Origin: a bacterium | GTDB lineage: Bacteria; B130-G9 | Length of the DNA: 25,113 bases | NCBI GenBank assembly: GCA_021160245.1 | Contig: JAGHCW010000172.1 | Location: forward strand, 1-25,113 | Reading direction: 5' to 3' | In this document: piece by piece, positions 7,188 through 15,905 of the stretch | How positions within the stretch are numbered: the stretch's first letter is position 1 | Layout of the letters: the number at the start of each line of letters is the position of its first letter | Made by a program: the position numbers and the translations under genes | The notes under the pieces: model-generated | What the model saw: only the letters and a program-made list of their open reading frames with translations | Databases searched by the model: none | Told to the model about the DNA's origin: nothing

Positions 7188-8192
7188 ATGGCGATAAAGA
7201 GCGATTCTGCGGATGTAGAGGCAGGTCTTGTGTCCGCCCAATATCCTGGGAAGAAGATGAGCGTCGTCTCCGTCAACATCTCCACGGACAAGGGAACGAC
7301 CAAGAGGCCCCTCCCCGAAGTGCATATTGACGAGAAGGGGATAAAAGAAGACGCCCACGCTGGCGTCTGGCACAGGCAATTGAGTTTGCTGAGCATGGAG
7401 AGCGTAGAGCGCTTCTCTGCTCAAGTGAGTCACGAGTTCCTGCCCGGGGATTTTGCGGAAAACATAACGACTCGAGGCATAGACCTCTCTTCTGTCGCTA
7501 TACTTGACAGAATCGCTGTCGGCGAGGCGGAACTGGAGGTGACCCAGATAGGAAAAGCCTGCCATCCTGATGGTTGCGGCGTCTTCAAACAGGTCGGCAA
7601 ATGCGTCATGCCAAAGGAGGGCATATTCTGTCGGGTCCTCTCGGGCGGCAGGATTGCTCCGGGCGATGAGATTATCTTATCGCCTCGTCCGCTTCTGTTC
7701 TCGGTGATCACACTGAGTGATAGGGCTAGCCGGGGGGAATACAAGGATCGAAGTGGTCCCCGAATAAGAGCCATGCTCGAGGAGTTTTTCGTCTCAACTC
7801 GCTGGCGCCTGGAGATAAGGAGCGTCGTAATCGCCGATGAACCTGTAAGGCTGAGACAGGAGGTGGAATCCGCGGTACAGGGCGGAGCGTCGGTTATCAT
7901 AACGACGGGCGGAACGGGTGTTGGGAGCCGAGACATCACGCCGGATGTCATAGCCGGACTCTGCGACAAGACCATCCCCGGCATAATGGAGTTCATCCGG
8001 GTCAAATGCGGCGAGACCAAACCGAATGCTCTACTCAGCCGTTCAGTGGCAGGCACTATAGGGAAAAGCCAGATATACGCCTTGCCGGGTAGCGTCCGTG
8101 CCGTCGAGGAGTATATGAGTGAGATACTCAAGACGATGGAGCACCTCATTCTGACGCTGCACGACATCGATCCCCATCAGGAGCAGCCGTAG
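7188..8192 (+). CDS. MOSC domain - MogA/MoaB molybdopterin adenylyltransferase fusion
   Basis: This 334-aa protein joins two domains. Residues about 22-165 are a MOSC domain, which binds or transfers sulfur or cofactor in Moco sulfurases and YiiM-like proteins. It has DAHAGVWHRQLSLLS, the family's GDFAENITT, and a cysteine in GKACHPDGCGVF. Residues about 168-325 are a MogA/MoaB (MoCF_biosynth) domain with TLSDRASRGEYKDRSGP, TTGGTGVGSRDITPD and ALPGSVRAVEEY, which adenylylates molybdopterin before MoeA acts. MOSC-MogA fusions occur in other anaerobes. The ATG at 7188 has a purine-rich GGGAGAGGAACAG upstream. It is the last gene of the cofactor block, followed by a convergent - strand unit. Confidence 0.9.
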   Translation: MAIKSDSADVEAGLVSAQYPGKKMSVVSVNISTDKGTTKRPLPEVHIDEKGIKEDAHAGVWHRQLSLLSMESVERFSAQVSHEFLPGDFAENITTRGIDLSSVAILDRIAVGEAELEVTQIGKACHPDGCGVFKQVGKCVMPKEGIFCRVLSGGRIAPGDEIILSPRPLLFSVITLSDRASRGEYKDRSGPRIRAMLEEFFVSTRWRLEIRSVVIADEPVRLRQEVESAVQGGASVIITTGGTGVGSRDITPDVIAGLCDKTIPGIMEFIRVKCGETKPNALLSRSVAGTIGKSQIYALPGSVRAVEEYMSEILKTMEHLILTLHDIDPHQEQP

Positions 8193-8344
8193 GCGCAATG
8201 GAGCTTGATTAACGGCTTGCGGCGGGGCATGCGCGGTGAAAAGCGCCACAGATCGCCCCCATCCGCGACGGAGTATCCCCCGCCTCGCCTACGTATGCAA
8301 TTTGTGAGCAGTTGAGACCGAGGATGCCTTCGGAGACGATAATA

Positions 8345-9118
8345 CTAAATCAAAAACAGCGCAAACACGAGAATGAGAAACAAAGTAACGCCTGTATTCC
8401 ACATCGAGTGCATCAGAATGCACCATCGCAGGCGGCGGGTATAAAGCAGCACGGTGCATAGCGCAAGGCCGCTGATTGTGTGAGTCGAGACCATAAACCA
8501 GTTGATCCCATCCATGCCAATCTGATGCAAGGCGGCGAAAATGAGGCTCGTGAGGATGACAGCTGGCCATTTCCCAGCCAGTCTCAAGAATAAGATAAAG
8601 AGAACGCCCCGACAGAGCAGTTCTTCCAAAACGGGGCCTGTTATGCACAGGTATGATGCCGCCAGGACAGTTGTGATGTTAATCTCGCCCACGATGATGG
8701 GTTGCACGATGTTCTTCATGATGAACTCCCCGGTCTCCGGAGTTGGCGCGCTCAGCCCCCGAGGCACGAGAAAATAGAATGCTATGGCAACGTTGATCAG
8801 CAAAGCGATCTCGATGACGAAGACGACGATGATTGTCAGAACCGATGCCGCCGGCTTTTTGGCTGTCCCCAAATATCGCGCGAGTAGGCGCACGTCTCGC
8901 CTGAATAAGATAAAGAGCAAAGGGAAGAGAACGCCCAATGACGCAGCTGCTCTGAACGAGGGCGGTGCCCCCGCATCCCCCCAGCCAACAGCGGCCCATA
9001 TCGCCCTCAATGCGATGACCACTGCAATAAATGCGGTCAGCTTGGCGATCAACCATAGAACGCGGCGTGCCTTCGGGCCTATCCGCTCCATTGCAGGATT
9101 GTGGGTCGATTTCATCAT
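8345..9118 (-). CDS. CPBP family intramembrane protease
   Basis: This integral membrane protein of about 257 aa has the CPBP (CAAX/Abi, Rce1-like) motifs: GPVLEELLCRG (the EExxxR active-site motif), FAALHQIG with the second histidine, and HSMWN near the C-terminus. About eight hydrophobic segments are visible. Members cleave prenylated or other membrane proteins or act in bacteriocin immunity; the substrate here is unknown. The open frame runs to 9286, but its N-terminal extension overlaps the better-supported gene at 9129-9437. I therefore take the start at 9118 (tandem ATG codons), ten bases after that gene's stop. No good Shine-Dalgarno is seen, which suggests coupling. Confidence 0.8.
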   Translation of the reverse strand: MMKSTHNPAMERIGPKARRVLWLIAKLTAFIAVVIALRAIWAAVGWGDAGAPPSFRAAASLGVLFPLLFILFRRDVRLLARYLGTAKKPAASVLTIIVVFVIEIALLINVAIAFYFLVPRGLSAPTPETGEFIMKNIVQPIIVGEINITTVLAASYLCITGPVLEELLCRGVLFILFLRLAGKWPAVILTSLIFAALHQIGMDGINWFMVSTHTISGLALCTVLLYTRRLRWCILMHSMWNTGVTLFLILVFALFLI

Positions 9119-9128
9119 GCGCAACGGG

Positions 9129-9437
9129 TCAAGACGAGCAGGCCCCCTGGTCATCCCGCAGCGACTCAAGAATTCGCACGAGCGCATCGCCCGCCTCAGC
9201 ACTCCCGAGGCCATGTTCCCCAAGCGCAGCATGGGCGTCGTTCGGGTACCGGGTCCCGGCTGGGGAGAGCCCCTCGACCGTTTCAACGAGGTCCGTTATG
9301 AGCTCGATTCGTAGCGACATGAACGGGTCGGCGCCGAGCGCCTGAAGTGTGCGATATTGCCAGTGCGACCTCAATCTCTGCCAGCGCTTTATTGCAGCGT
9401 CGATTTGCTCAACCGGGTCTTGTGCGCGAGTAGTCAT
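9129..9437 (-). CDS. Hypothetical 102-aa protein upstream of CPBP protease
   Basis: This small soluble, largely helical protein has no family I can recognise. It begins MTTRAQDPVEQIDAAIKRWQ and contains many charged and Ala/Leu residues, consistent with a real helical coding frame. The ATG at 9437 has GAGGAG nine bases upstream. Its stop lies just before the CPBP protease start, so the two are probably co-expressed and could be functional partners. It has no signal peptide or membrane segment and no cysteine-rich motif. Confidence 0.6.
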   Translation of the reverse strand: MTTRAQDPVEQIDAAIKRWQRLRSHWQYRTLQALGADPFMSLRIELITDLVETVEGLSPAGTRYPNDAHAALGEHGLGSAEAGDALVRILESLRDDQGACSS

Positions 9438-9517
9438 TGACCAGTCTCCTCTATCGTTAAAGAACGCGAGGTGAACGACATCGTTAAAACCCTCACCAAC
9501 CGACTCATTGGACTGCT

Positions 9518-12007
9518 TTATGGCATCTGGATGTCAACAGCCCCGTGCCCCATGCCTTTGGGGTCCAGAGCAAATCGGAAAAAGTGCGGAACTGTCTCGC
9601 CGTCTCTCCTTATCTTCAGCGTCAGATATGGAGCGGCCTCGCTATCAAAGACGACGTACCCCCTGGTCTCCCCAACACAGACCACCTGTAAATAGTTGAG
9701 GCCCAAAATACCAAGAGATACTATGCGACCTTTTCTAGCTGTGAACTGCGCCTCGAACTTTGTCTTCTCGCTTCCGTCCGGACTCATCCTGAAATCGATG
9801 GGTAACTTGACCGTCTCGTACCACAATTCAACGCTACTCAGATCGGAGAGCGCAACTCTCGTCGAGCCTTCAAGTTTAAGAGAATACTGAGACCTAGCAG
9901 CCTCAAAGTCGTATCGATACGAAAGTGACGTCAGGAGGTTCCTGTGGTCTGCTAGCAATTCGTCGGGACCTATTGCCTCCAATTCGTCATCCGGAAGGTA
10001 ATAGATGTCCAACTCGTCCGATGAGTAGATTTTGGAGCCCTGAAAGACCAGGGCGAGATATTCCCGTGTCCTGTCCAAACTCTCGCGTGCTAGACCGTCT
10101 TTGTGGACTATTACCATCCGCACATTGTATTTCCGGATGAATTGAGGCGCCCAGAGAATGTCCATAAGGAGTCGGTCTTGAGAGATTTCAGCCCCCACGG
10201 ATTGCCTGAGAAAGGTCCCATTGATGGGTTCTGTCCATCGCCGTATCAAGATCGATCTCGGAATCTTGCCCATAGAGTGTCCTATGAGGCGCTTCTTATG
10301 GACCGATTGGTTAAGCATGATGTCGAAGCCGGCCCTCCCCACATAACCGGCCCCCGTTGAGAATCCAAGAGGCAGTTCGAGTATCGTGAAATCCTCCTTT
10401 ATCTCACCGATCACCTTGTATATCTCGGGAATCTCGCACTTCTCTGTCGTCATATTGGCCGGCAGAAGGTCAACGAATGCAAGCGCGCAGAGAGCGGCTC
10501 CGAGAGCAAATCTCAACCGGCGATTGCGGAGCTTGAGTAGAAGATGCTCTGCCGTGAACGCCGCGGCGACTGCCCCACACATAATGACCATCACTACGAA
10601 TCTTGGGCAGACCCGTACCGTATTTATAAGAGGTATTCGCCTGAATAGCGCCCACAATGGCAATCTGAAGTAGTTCTCGTTGGGAATCAGTGAGGCGTCA
10701 CCTGATGGCCCGAACGTGATGACATCTCCGAGCATTAAGATGAAGAAGACCGCGCAACAAATGAGCCACGGTGTTATGCCGTCGCATTTTTTGATCAAAA
10801 AGATCGAACAGACGATAAGAGCCATCAGGACTATGCCGAGGTAGTTTAGGATCTCAATGTTCTTGCCCATTGTCTCAGGGAAGAATCTCCTGACCATGCC
10901 GTCGGTAAGAAGGAGATTATCTGGGGGAACGACGACGTGCATAAGGCTCAAAGACATATAGTAATCCGTCGAGAGTCGGGCGGAGAAGTCCCCCTCAAAT
11001 GACCCTAAAAGAATGGAGACAAGGCAGGGGGAGAATCCTACGGCGACGACGATAATGGCGATGAGAATCGGCTTTATCAATCGCAATGAAAGAGCTTTCC
11101 ATGCTGCCGGTCGCCAAAATATCAAGAACCAGACGATAGCGAGAATCCATCCGGCGATTGATAGGCGTCTGGGAGAGAATGCTCTGCTCTGAATCATGGG
11201 CAGTAAGCTCATGGCTAGAGCGCAGACAAGGAGTGAGACCGATAGCGCTCCCACTCGCCGCGAGAGATAAGCGGAACGCGCAAAGACGCGCCTCTCCCAT
11301 CTTACATTGACAAGAAGGATGACAACAGTGAATAGCATCAGGAACACGGAGTAGTAGTATGATGTGTAAGCCTGAGCCAGGAAGGCTAGCCCAAGCACAA
11401 TTCCTCGGCGCACGGACGGCTTTTTCAGAAGCATCATAAGACAGAGCGCGTAGAGCGGTACCCACTCAGTCGCAATGAGATTGATCTGCCCATAAAGGAC
11501 CCGGCTGAGCCTATACGCCGAGAATGCATAGATAACTCCCGCAAGAAAGGCAACAAGATGCCCCCTCTTCATATAGCGAACAAGAAGATACATAAAGATG
11601 CCACTTGCCGCATACGACCACAGCGCAAGAAGTGTGAAGCACTGGAGAAGTGTGAAACCAAGCAGCTGAAAGGGAGTGGAGAATAGTCCGTATAGCGCGT
11701 GAAATGGAGACAGAGCTGTAATTACTCCGTCTGGATAGAAGGCTATATCGCAAAGAAAAGGATTCGAGTTCCGGTCAACGAGCGAGTACTTGAAATACCA
11801 GAGATTCCAAAGGAATTGGCCCACTTCGCCTGCACCAGGGAGAAGAACAGCCTCATTCGGGCTGAACAAGACCGCCGGATAGGTATAGACAACCGATAGG
11901 GTGATATATAGGGCGACAACAAGCAAGAAGCCCGCCACATTGGTTCTTACGATTGATTTAGAATCGAGCATGAGCGCATTCTTAGCAAACAACGCGCGCA
12001 GGTTCAA
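9518..12007 (-). CDS. Large multi-pass membrane protein, GT-C/DUF6311-like
   Basis: This 829-aa protein has about 12 transmembrane segments in residues 25-560, then a soluble domain of about 250 residues. The N-terminal half has features of GT-C-like or DUF6311-type membrane proteins: FLWNLWYFKYSL, FYPDG, and GQINLIATEWVPLYAL. These often transfer sugars from polyprenyl-phosphate donors outside the membrane, but no catalytic residue can be assigned confidently, so the activity is inference. The TTG at 12007 has GGAG nine bases upstream; ATG 11971 is an alternative. It diverges from the glycan operon at 12344, so a role in the same surface polymer is plausible. Confidence 0.75.
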   Translation of the reverse strand: MNLRALFAKNALMLDSKSIVRTNVAGFLLVVALYITLSVVYTYPAVLFSPNEAVLLPGAGEVGQFLWNLWYFKYSLVDRNSNPFLCDIAFYPDGVITALSPFHALYGLFSTPFQLLGFTLLQCFTLLALWSYAASGIFMYLLVRYMKRGHLVAFLAGVIYAFSAYRLSRVLYGQINLIATEWVPLYALCLMMLLKKPSVRRGIVLGLAFLAQAYTSYYYSVFLMLFTVVILLVNVRWERRVFARSAYLSRRVGALSVSLLVCALAMSLLPMIQSRAFSPRRLSIAGWILAIVWFLIFWRPAAWKALSLRLIKPILIAIIVVAVGFSPCLVSILLGSFEGDFSARLSTDYYMSLSLMHVVVPPDNLLLTDGMVRRFFPETMGKNIEILNYLGIVLMALIVCSIFLIKKCDGITPWLICCAVFFILMLGDVITFGPSGDASLIPNENYFRLPLWALFRRIPLINTVRVCPRFVVMVIMCGAVAAAFTAEHLLLKLRNRRLRFALGAALCALAFVDLLPANMTTEKCEIPEIYKVIGEIKEDFTILELPLGFSTGAGYVGRAGFDIMLNQSVHKKRLIGHSMGKIPRSILIRRWTEPINGTFLRQSVGAEISQDRLLMDILWAPQFIRKYNVRMVIVHKDGLARESLDRTREYLALVFQGSKIYSSDELDIYYLPDDELEAIGPDELLADHRNLLTSLSYRYDFEAARSQYSLKLEGSTRVALSDLSSVELWYETVKLPIDFRMSPDGSEKTKFEAQFTARKGRIVSLGILGLNYLQVVCVGETRGYVVFDSEAAPYLTLKIRRDGETVPHFFRFALDPKGMGHGAVDIQMP

Positions 12008-12343
12008 GCTGGACGCTCCACTCAGAGACCACCAAGCAGCGCATCGAGAATTGGCAAAAGCGCATCCCTCGCCTTAAACACTAGCGAGAAAAGCCCATCC
12101 CAATAGATCATTATAGGAGACCCGGGGAAGTGAAGATCAATCAGGTTACTTGGTCGCGCGATGAAAATCATATAGCTCCTCCCCAGTATCGCCCCTTACT
12201 TGGGCAAACTCCGTGAACAAAGGGCTCGGGGGATGATTCTTGACTGAATGAAGCCGATTTGAGACACTTCCTACGGAGGTATCTTGAGCACGCAGGGAAT
12301 GCCAAGTCGGAGGGTCTTGCATTTTGAATAGTGAGGTGACGAT
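12008..12343. other. Divergent intergenic region, no gene seen
   Basis: This 336-bp gap separates the - strand membrane protein from the + strand glycan operon, so it should hold promoters for both. A TTGACT at 12240-12245 is a possible -35 toward the operon, but no good -10 follows at the right distance. AGGTGA shortly before 12344 is the ribosome site of the first operon gene. No RNA gene or repeat is visible. Confidence 0.5.
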
Positions 12344-13366
12344 ATGAGTGTATTGGGGAAACTGAAGTCAGTCCTGAAACGGGCCTTGTCCGGCGAAGCG
12401 CCCAAGCCAGCGCCAAAGGGTGGCCTCGATGACCTTCAGGGCAATGGCGGTCCTGTGCGACTAAGGAATGACGGCCGGCCAATCATAATAAACGACCTGA
12501 TCAGATCGCACGGATACAAGAGCTACCTCGAGATCGGGATACGCGACGCCAGGACGATCAAGGTTGTTGATTGCCCCGTGAGGCACGGTGTTGATCCGGC
12601 TCATCCGTGTAGTCACCAGATGACCTCTGACAAGTTCTTCGCCGAATTGCCAGATGATTTTAAGTACGACCTTATCTTCATCGACGGCCTGCACCTCGAG
12701 GCGCAGGTGGACAAAGACATTGTGAACTCACTCAAACACCTTTCTGAGGGCGGCGCCATCGTCTTGCACGATTGTAGTCCCGAGAACGAGGATAGGCAGC
12801 GGCATTATGATGATCTCTCAAAGATCAAGGGCGTCTGGAACGGAACGGTCTGGCGGTCTTATGCGAAGCTGCGGATGGAGCGGAAAGACCTGAGTATGTT
12901 CGTGATTGACATGGACCACGGGATTGGCGTCATAAGGCCCGGCCAGCAAAGTCTTTTCAAGATGCCGAAAGGCCGGAAGCTCGATTACAGCCTCCTGAGT
13001 GATTTCAGGCGCGAGCTTCTCAACGCCTTCAAACCCGTCTGGGTGTGCAATGTGGACGAGGCGCTTAGGATCGTTGAGGCAGAGGAGAAATTCTTCCTAT
13101 CGGATTGCCAGTGTCAGCACGGCATCGGCGGCGACGCTCGTGTATTTGAGTATCCCTGCATCACGTTCAAGCAGGGCTCACCATCCGCCGGCGATAACGA
13201 GCGCGAGGTGGACAAGTCCGAGGTCAAAAGGATGCTTGGCGAGGCGGCGAAGAAGGGCCTCGTGCCGATTGCTTTCAGAGACGACAGAGAGCTGGCGATG
13301 CCAGGGGGCTTGTGTCTCTGTTCGGATGAGCTTCGTAAATGTCTTCTCGGATCGAGCCCAGTCTAG
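12344..13366 (+). CDS. SAM-dependent methyltransferase fused to Cys-rich (Fe-S-like) C-terminal domain
   Basis: This 340-aa protein has residues 45-170 resembling a class I Methyltransf_24 domain: YLEIGIRDA (61-69) for SAM binding, DLIFIDGLH (109-117), and GGAIVLHDC (136-144). Residues about 235-338 look like a different module. It begins VDEALRIVEAEEKFFLSDCQC, continues to PCITF, then a KSEVKRMLGEAAKKGLV helix, and ends GGLCLCSDELRKC. Its cysteines (255, 257, 272, 324, 326, 333) follow the layout of a Cys-rich domain seen in some iron-sulfur proteins (CxCR...PxxxC...CxC). Metal binding is inferred. It heads a glycan operon, so it may methylate a sugar or glycan end. AGGTGA precedes the ATG. 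Confidence 0.75.
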   Translation: MSVLGKLKSVLKRALSGEAPKPAPKGGLDDLQGNGGPVRLRNDGRPIIINDLIRSHGYKSYLEIGIRDARTIKVVDCPVRHGVDPAHPCSHQMTSDKFFAELPDDFKYDLIFIDGLHLEAQVDKDIVNSLKHLSEGGAIVLHDCSPENEDRQRHYDDLSKIKGVWNGTVWRSYAKLRMERKDLSMFVIDMDHGIGVIRPGQQSLFKMPKGRKLDYSLLSDFRRELLNAFKPVWVCNVDEALRIVEAEEKFFLSDCQCQHGIGGDARVFEYPCITFKQGSPSAGDNEREVDKSEVKRMLGEAAKKGLVPIAFRDDRELAMPGGLCLCSDELRKCLLGSSPV

Positions 13367-13387
13367 GCAAAAGGGAGCTCGCAAGTC

Positions 13388-14650
13388 TTGAAATCCGGAG
13401 GACGCGCAAAGAGCGCTGCGGTAAATTGTATTCTGCTATTGGTCTCGCTCGGAATTGCGCTCTTAGTAGCTGAGCTTGGACTGCGAAGCCTTGAGCATCG
13501 GAAGACGATAAAGAGCCCGAAGCTGTTGTGCCAGTACGACCCCTACCTCGGCTGGGCTAAGATTCCCAATGCAGAGGGCTGGTTCGAGATGCCGGAGTAT
13601 AAGATTTACGAGAAGATCAATTCCAAGGGGCTTCGTGGCCCAGGATGCCCTTACGAGAAGCCTCCGGGAGAATACAGAATTCTCTTCTTGGGCGATTCGT
13701 TCTGCGAGGGCTATTCGGTAGCTCTTGACCAACTCTTCACTCAACGACTGCAAGTAATGCTGAACGAGAGAACAGATGGCCCGGAGTACCGCACGATAAA
13801 TGGTGGGACGGGTGGTTACAGCACGGATCAGGAACTGCTGTTCTTCCGCTCCGAGGGGATCAAATACAAGCCGGACCTCGTAGTCCTCATGTTCTATGAA
13901 AACGACATCTGGTTCAACAACCAGAGGAGATATTGGCGGGGTTACAAGCCGCTTTTCAAGCTTGAAGGACAAGAGCTTGTCCTGACAAATGTGCCGGTTC
14001 CTGCGCCGGCCGCATCGACTAAGAGCTCAGATAATGAAAGACAGCTGACGCTGAAGCAGTGGTTGAACAAGAACTCGCGGGTCTATTCTTTTATCAGGAA
14101 GAACCTGAAGAGGCTAGTCTGGCTTAACGATGCGTTCTATCGGCTGGGGCTTGCGCAGAAGCCTGCTGAGATAGAGCCGCAGAAGGGGACCAGGCTTCCT
14201 CCGCAGTTCAAGGTGTGGCATAGGCGCCCCCCTCCTGAGATCGTGGGCGCGTGGCGGATTACTGAGGCGCTGATCGCGCAGCTTAAGCTGGAAGTCGAGG
14301 CGGCTGGGGGCCAGCTTGTTCTGTTCTATATCCCAAACAAAGGCAACATTTACGGCGATGCCCGTGCAGACACAATGGAGAAGTATGCCCTGTCAGAGGT
14401 AGATTATGATCTGCAGCAACCGGCAAAGGACCTCCAGAAAGTGTGTGAGAGGCAGTCCATCCCATTCATAGATCCGACCGAGCGCTTTCGCGAGGAGGCC
14501 GGGCGGCTCGACAAGGTCGGCGAGCGTCTTTATTTCAAGATAGATAGCCATTGGACAGCGGAAGGCCACGACCTGGCCGCCGAGATTCTTCTCTCACACA
14601 TCATGGCGATTTCCAAGCCCGAAACTCATGCCACGAGAGACAATGACTAA
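13388..14650 (+). CDS. SGNH/GDSL hydrolase-like protein (possible O-acyltransferase)
   Basis: This 420-aa protein has one N-terminal membrane anchor (residues 12-32) and an SGNH-type domain outside the membrane. The block I motif is LFLGDSFCEGY, with the nucleophile at S104. Block II glycine is in GGTGGYSTDQE, block III asparagine in FYENDIW, and the D386-x-H388 pair in DSHWTAEGH. The DSHW form resembles AlgJ/AlgX-type acetyltransferases, so glycan O-acetylation or deacetylation is likely. The start is TTG at 13388 with AGGGAG upstream, 21 bases after the methyltransferase, and it overlaps the next glycosyltransferase. Confidence 0.8.
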   Translation: MKSGGRAKSAAVNCILLLVSLGIALLVAELGLRSLEHRKTIKSPKLLCQYDPYLGWAKIPNAEGWFEMPEYKIYEKINSKGLRGPGCPYEKPPGEYRILFLGDSFCEGYSVALDQLFTQRLQVMLNERTDGPEYRTINGGTGGYSTDQELLFFRSEGIKYKPDLVVLMFYENDIWFNNQRRYWRGYKPLFKLEGQELVLTNVPVPAPAASTKSSDNERQLTLKQWLNKNSRVYSFIRKNLKRLVWLNDAFYRLGLAQKPAEIEPQKGTRLPPQFKVWHRRPPPEIVGAWRITEALIAQLKLEVEAAGGQLVLFYIPNKGNIYGDARADTMEKYALSEVDYDLQQPAKDLQKVCERQSIPFIDPTERFREEAGRLDKVGERLYFKIDSHWTAEGHDLAAEILLSHIMAISKPETHATRDND

Positions 14651-15905
14651 CGCGATAGTGGCCAGCATTATCATTCCCGTCTATAACGACGAGAAGTTCA
14701 TCGCGAAGGCGATAGACGGCGCGCTTGCGCAGACCCATCCGGGCGTTGAGGTGATAGTCGTGGATGACGGCTCAACCGACGGCACGCTCGACATTATAGA
14801 GGGATACAAGGACCGTATCGTCTATGTCCGGCAGAGGAACCACGGCGTCGTTGCCAGGGCCAGAAATATCGGCGCCTCAATAAGCCGGGGCCGTTATATT
14901 TGCTTTCTGGACTCCGATGACACGGTCATGCCGGACAAGATCAGGCTTCAGGCCGACTTCATGGACGCGCACCCGGACATTGCGGTCTGCTATATCGGGT
15001 GGCTGGATATTGACGTGCGCGATGGGAGTGTCATCTCCGACTTCTCCGTTCCGCCGCCTGAGGGCAATCAGCAAAGAGACGAGTTTCCGGCGCATTTTCC
15101 GGTTTTTGCGGGACTGATAAGGAAAGAGATATTCGAGCAAGTCGGCAGACTGGATGAGTCTCTTAAATGCGTCGAGGATTCCGAGTTTTACTGGCGGCTC
15201 TGGGCGGACGGGCACAAGTTCAAGCGCATTGTGAATGGCGCCATGGCCTGCCGAGGCGTTCGGTCTGGGAGCAAGTCCAAAAACGTGCCGAGGCACTCAA
15301 AGTATGCGATCATGGCCTTTAAGAAGCACTTTGCGAGGATGGGGCGTCGGGTCAGCCGCGAGCTGCGAATACTGAAGCTGGGTGGGGTCTGGATGAAACA
15401 GGCTGGCTATTACATCAGCATCGAGGAGACCGACAAGGCGATTGATGCGGTCCAAAACGCGCTCAGATACAATCGGCATCTTCTGCGGGAGCCGACCAGC
15501 TGGCTGTTGCTCATACGACAGCTGGATACAAGATTTCCCCCGGGCAGCAAGAAGGCTCGGAGTATGAGCAATTTTCAAAAGGCGTGGCCCGAGATGGTCT
15601 CTGTGGCCCGCGAGGCTATGTCGCGCCGGTTGGGGCGGAACGTTGACGAGAGGCAGATACGCCTCGAGAAGTCGGCGCTTGCCTATGCCATATCACGGGA
15701 GGCGTCGTCGAAGGGGAGATTCCTTGAGACCGCCTCCTGGTTCATCCGCGCCTTTGTGATTGGGCGGGGTCGTCTCCCCAGGAGCATCAGTTGGAGGCTC
15801 GTGCTGCACGGCCTCGGCACAGTCTTGTGCAGAGTATCGAGTCTGCTATCCCGCAAGGTGCGCCGGGTAATGCGCAGGCGAAAAGGGCCGGGTCAGGTCG
15901 CATGA
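14643..15905 (+). CDS. Family 2 glycosyltransferase with C-terminal extension (copy 1)
   Basis: This is a GT2 (GT-A fold) enzyme of about 420 aa. Its motifs are SIIIPVYND at the N-terminus, VVDDGSTDGT for nucleotide-sugar binding, LDSDD as the DxD-type metal site, and a CVEDSEFYWRLW acceptor/base motif. Residues after about 250 form a helical extension shared with the next two genes (GVWMKQAGYYI, then ALRYNRHLL, then ALAYAISR). The ATG at 14643 is favoured over 14628 because it has GAGAGA upstream and begins close to the GT-A fold. It overlaps the upstream gene by eight bases and the downstream one by an ATGA junction. Confidence 0.87.
   Translation: MTNAIVASIIIPVYNDEKFIAKAIDGALAQTHPGVEVIVVDDGSTDGTLDIIEGYKDRIVYVRQRNHGVVARARNIGASISRGRYICFLDSDDTVMPDKIRLQADFMDAHPDIAVCYIGWLDIDVRDGSVISDFSVPPPEGNQQRDEFPAHFPVFAGLIRKEIFEQVGRLDESLKCVEDSEFYWRLWADGHKFKRIVNGAMACRGVRSGSKSKNVPRHSKYAIMAFKKHFARMGRRVSRELRILKLGGVWMKQAGYYISIEETDKAIDAVQNALRYNRHLLREPTSWLLLIRQLDTRFPPGSKKARSMSNFQKAWPEMVSVAREAMSRRLGRNVDERQIRLEKSALAYAISREASSKGRFLETASWFIRAFVIGRGRLPRSISWRLVLHGLGTVLCRVSSLLSRKVRRVMRRRKGPGQVA

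Noticed and set aside
8318-8333. CCGAGG...CCTTCGG hairpin as a terminator between convergent genes
   Set aside because: The stem has a bulge and no T-run follows on either strand.
9119-9286. Longer N-terminus for the CPBP protease (frame open to 9286)
   Set aside because: It overlaps the better-supported 102-aa gene and has a low-complexity basic sequence with no CPBP features.
15791-15901. Extended N-terminus of GT2 copy 2
   Set aside because: This part lies inside GT2 copy 1 in another frame; the ATGA start at 15902 matches the family N-terminus.
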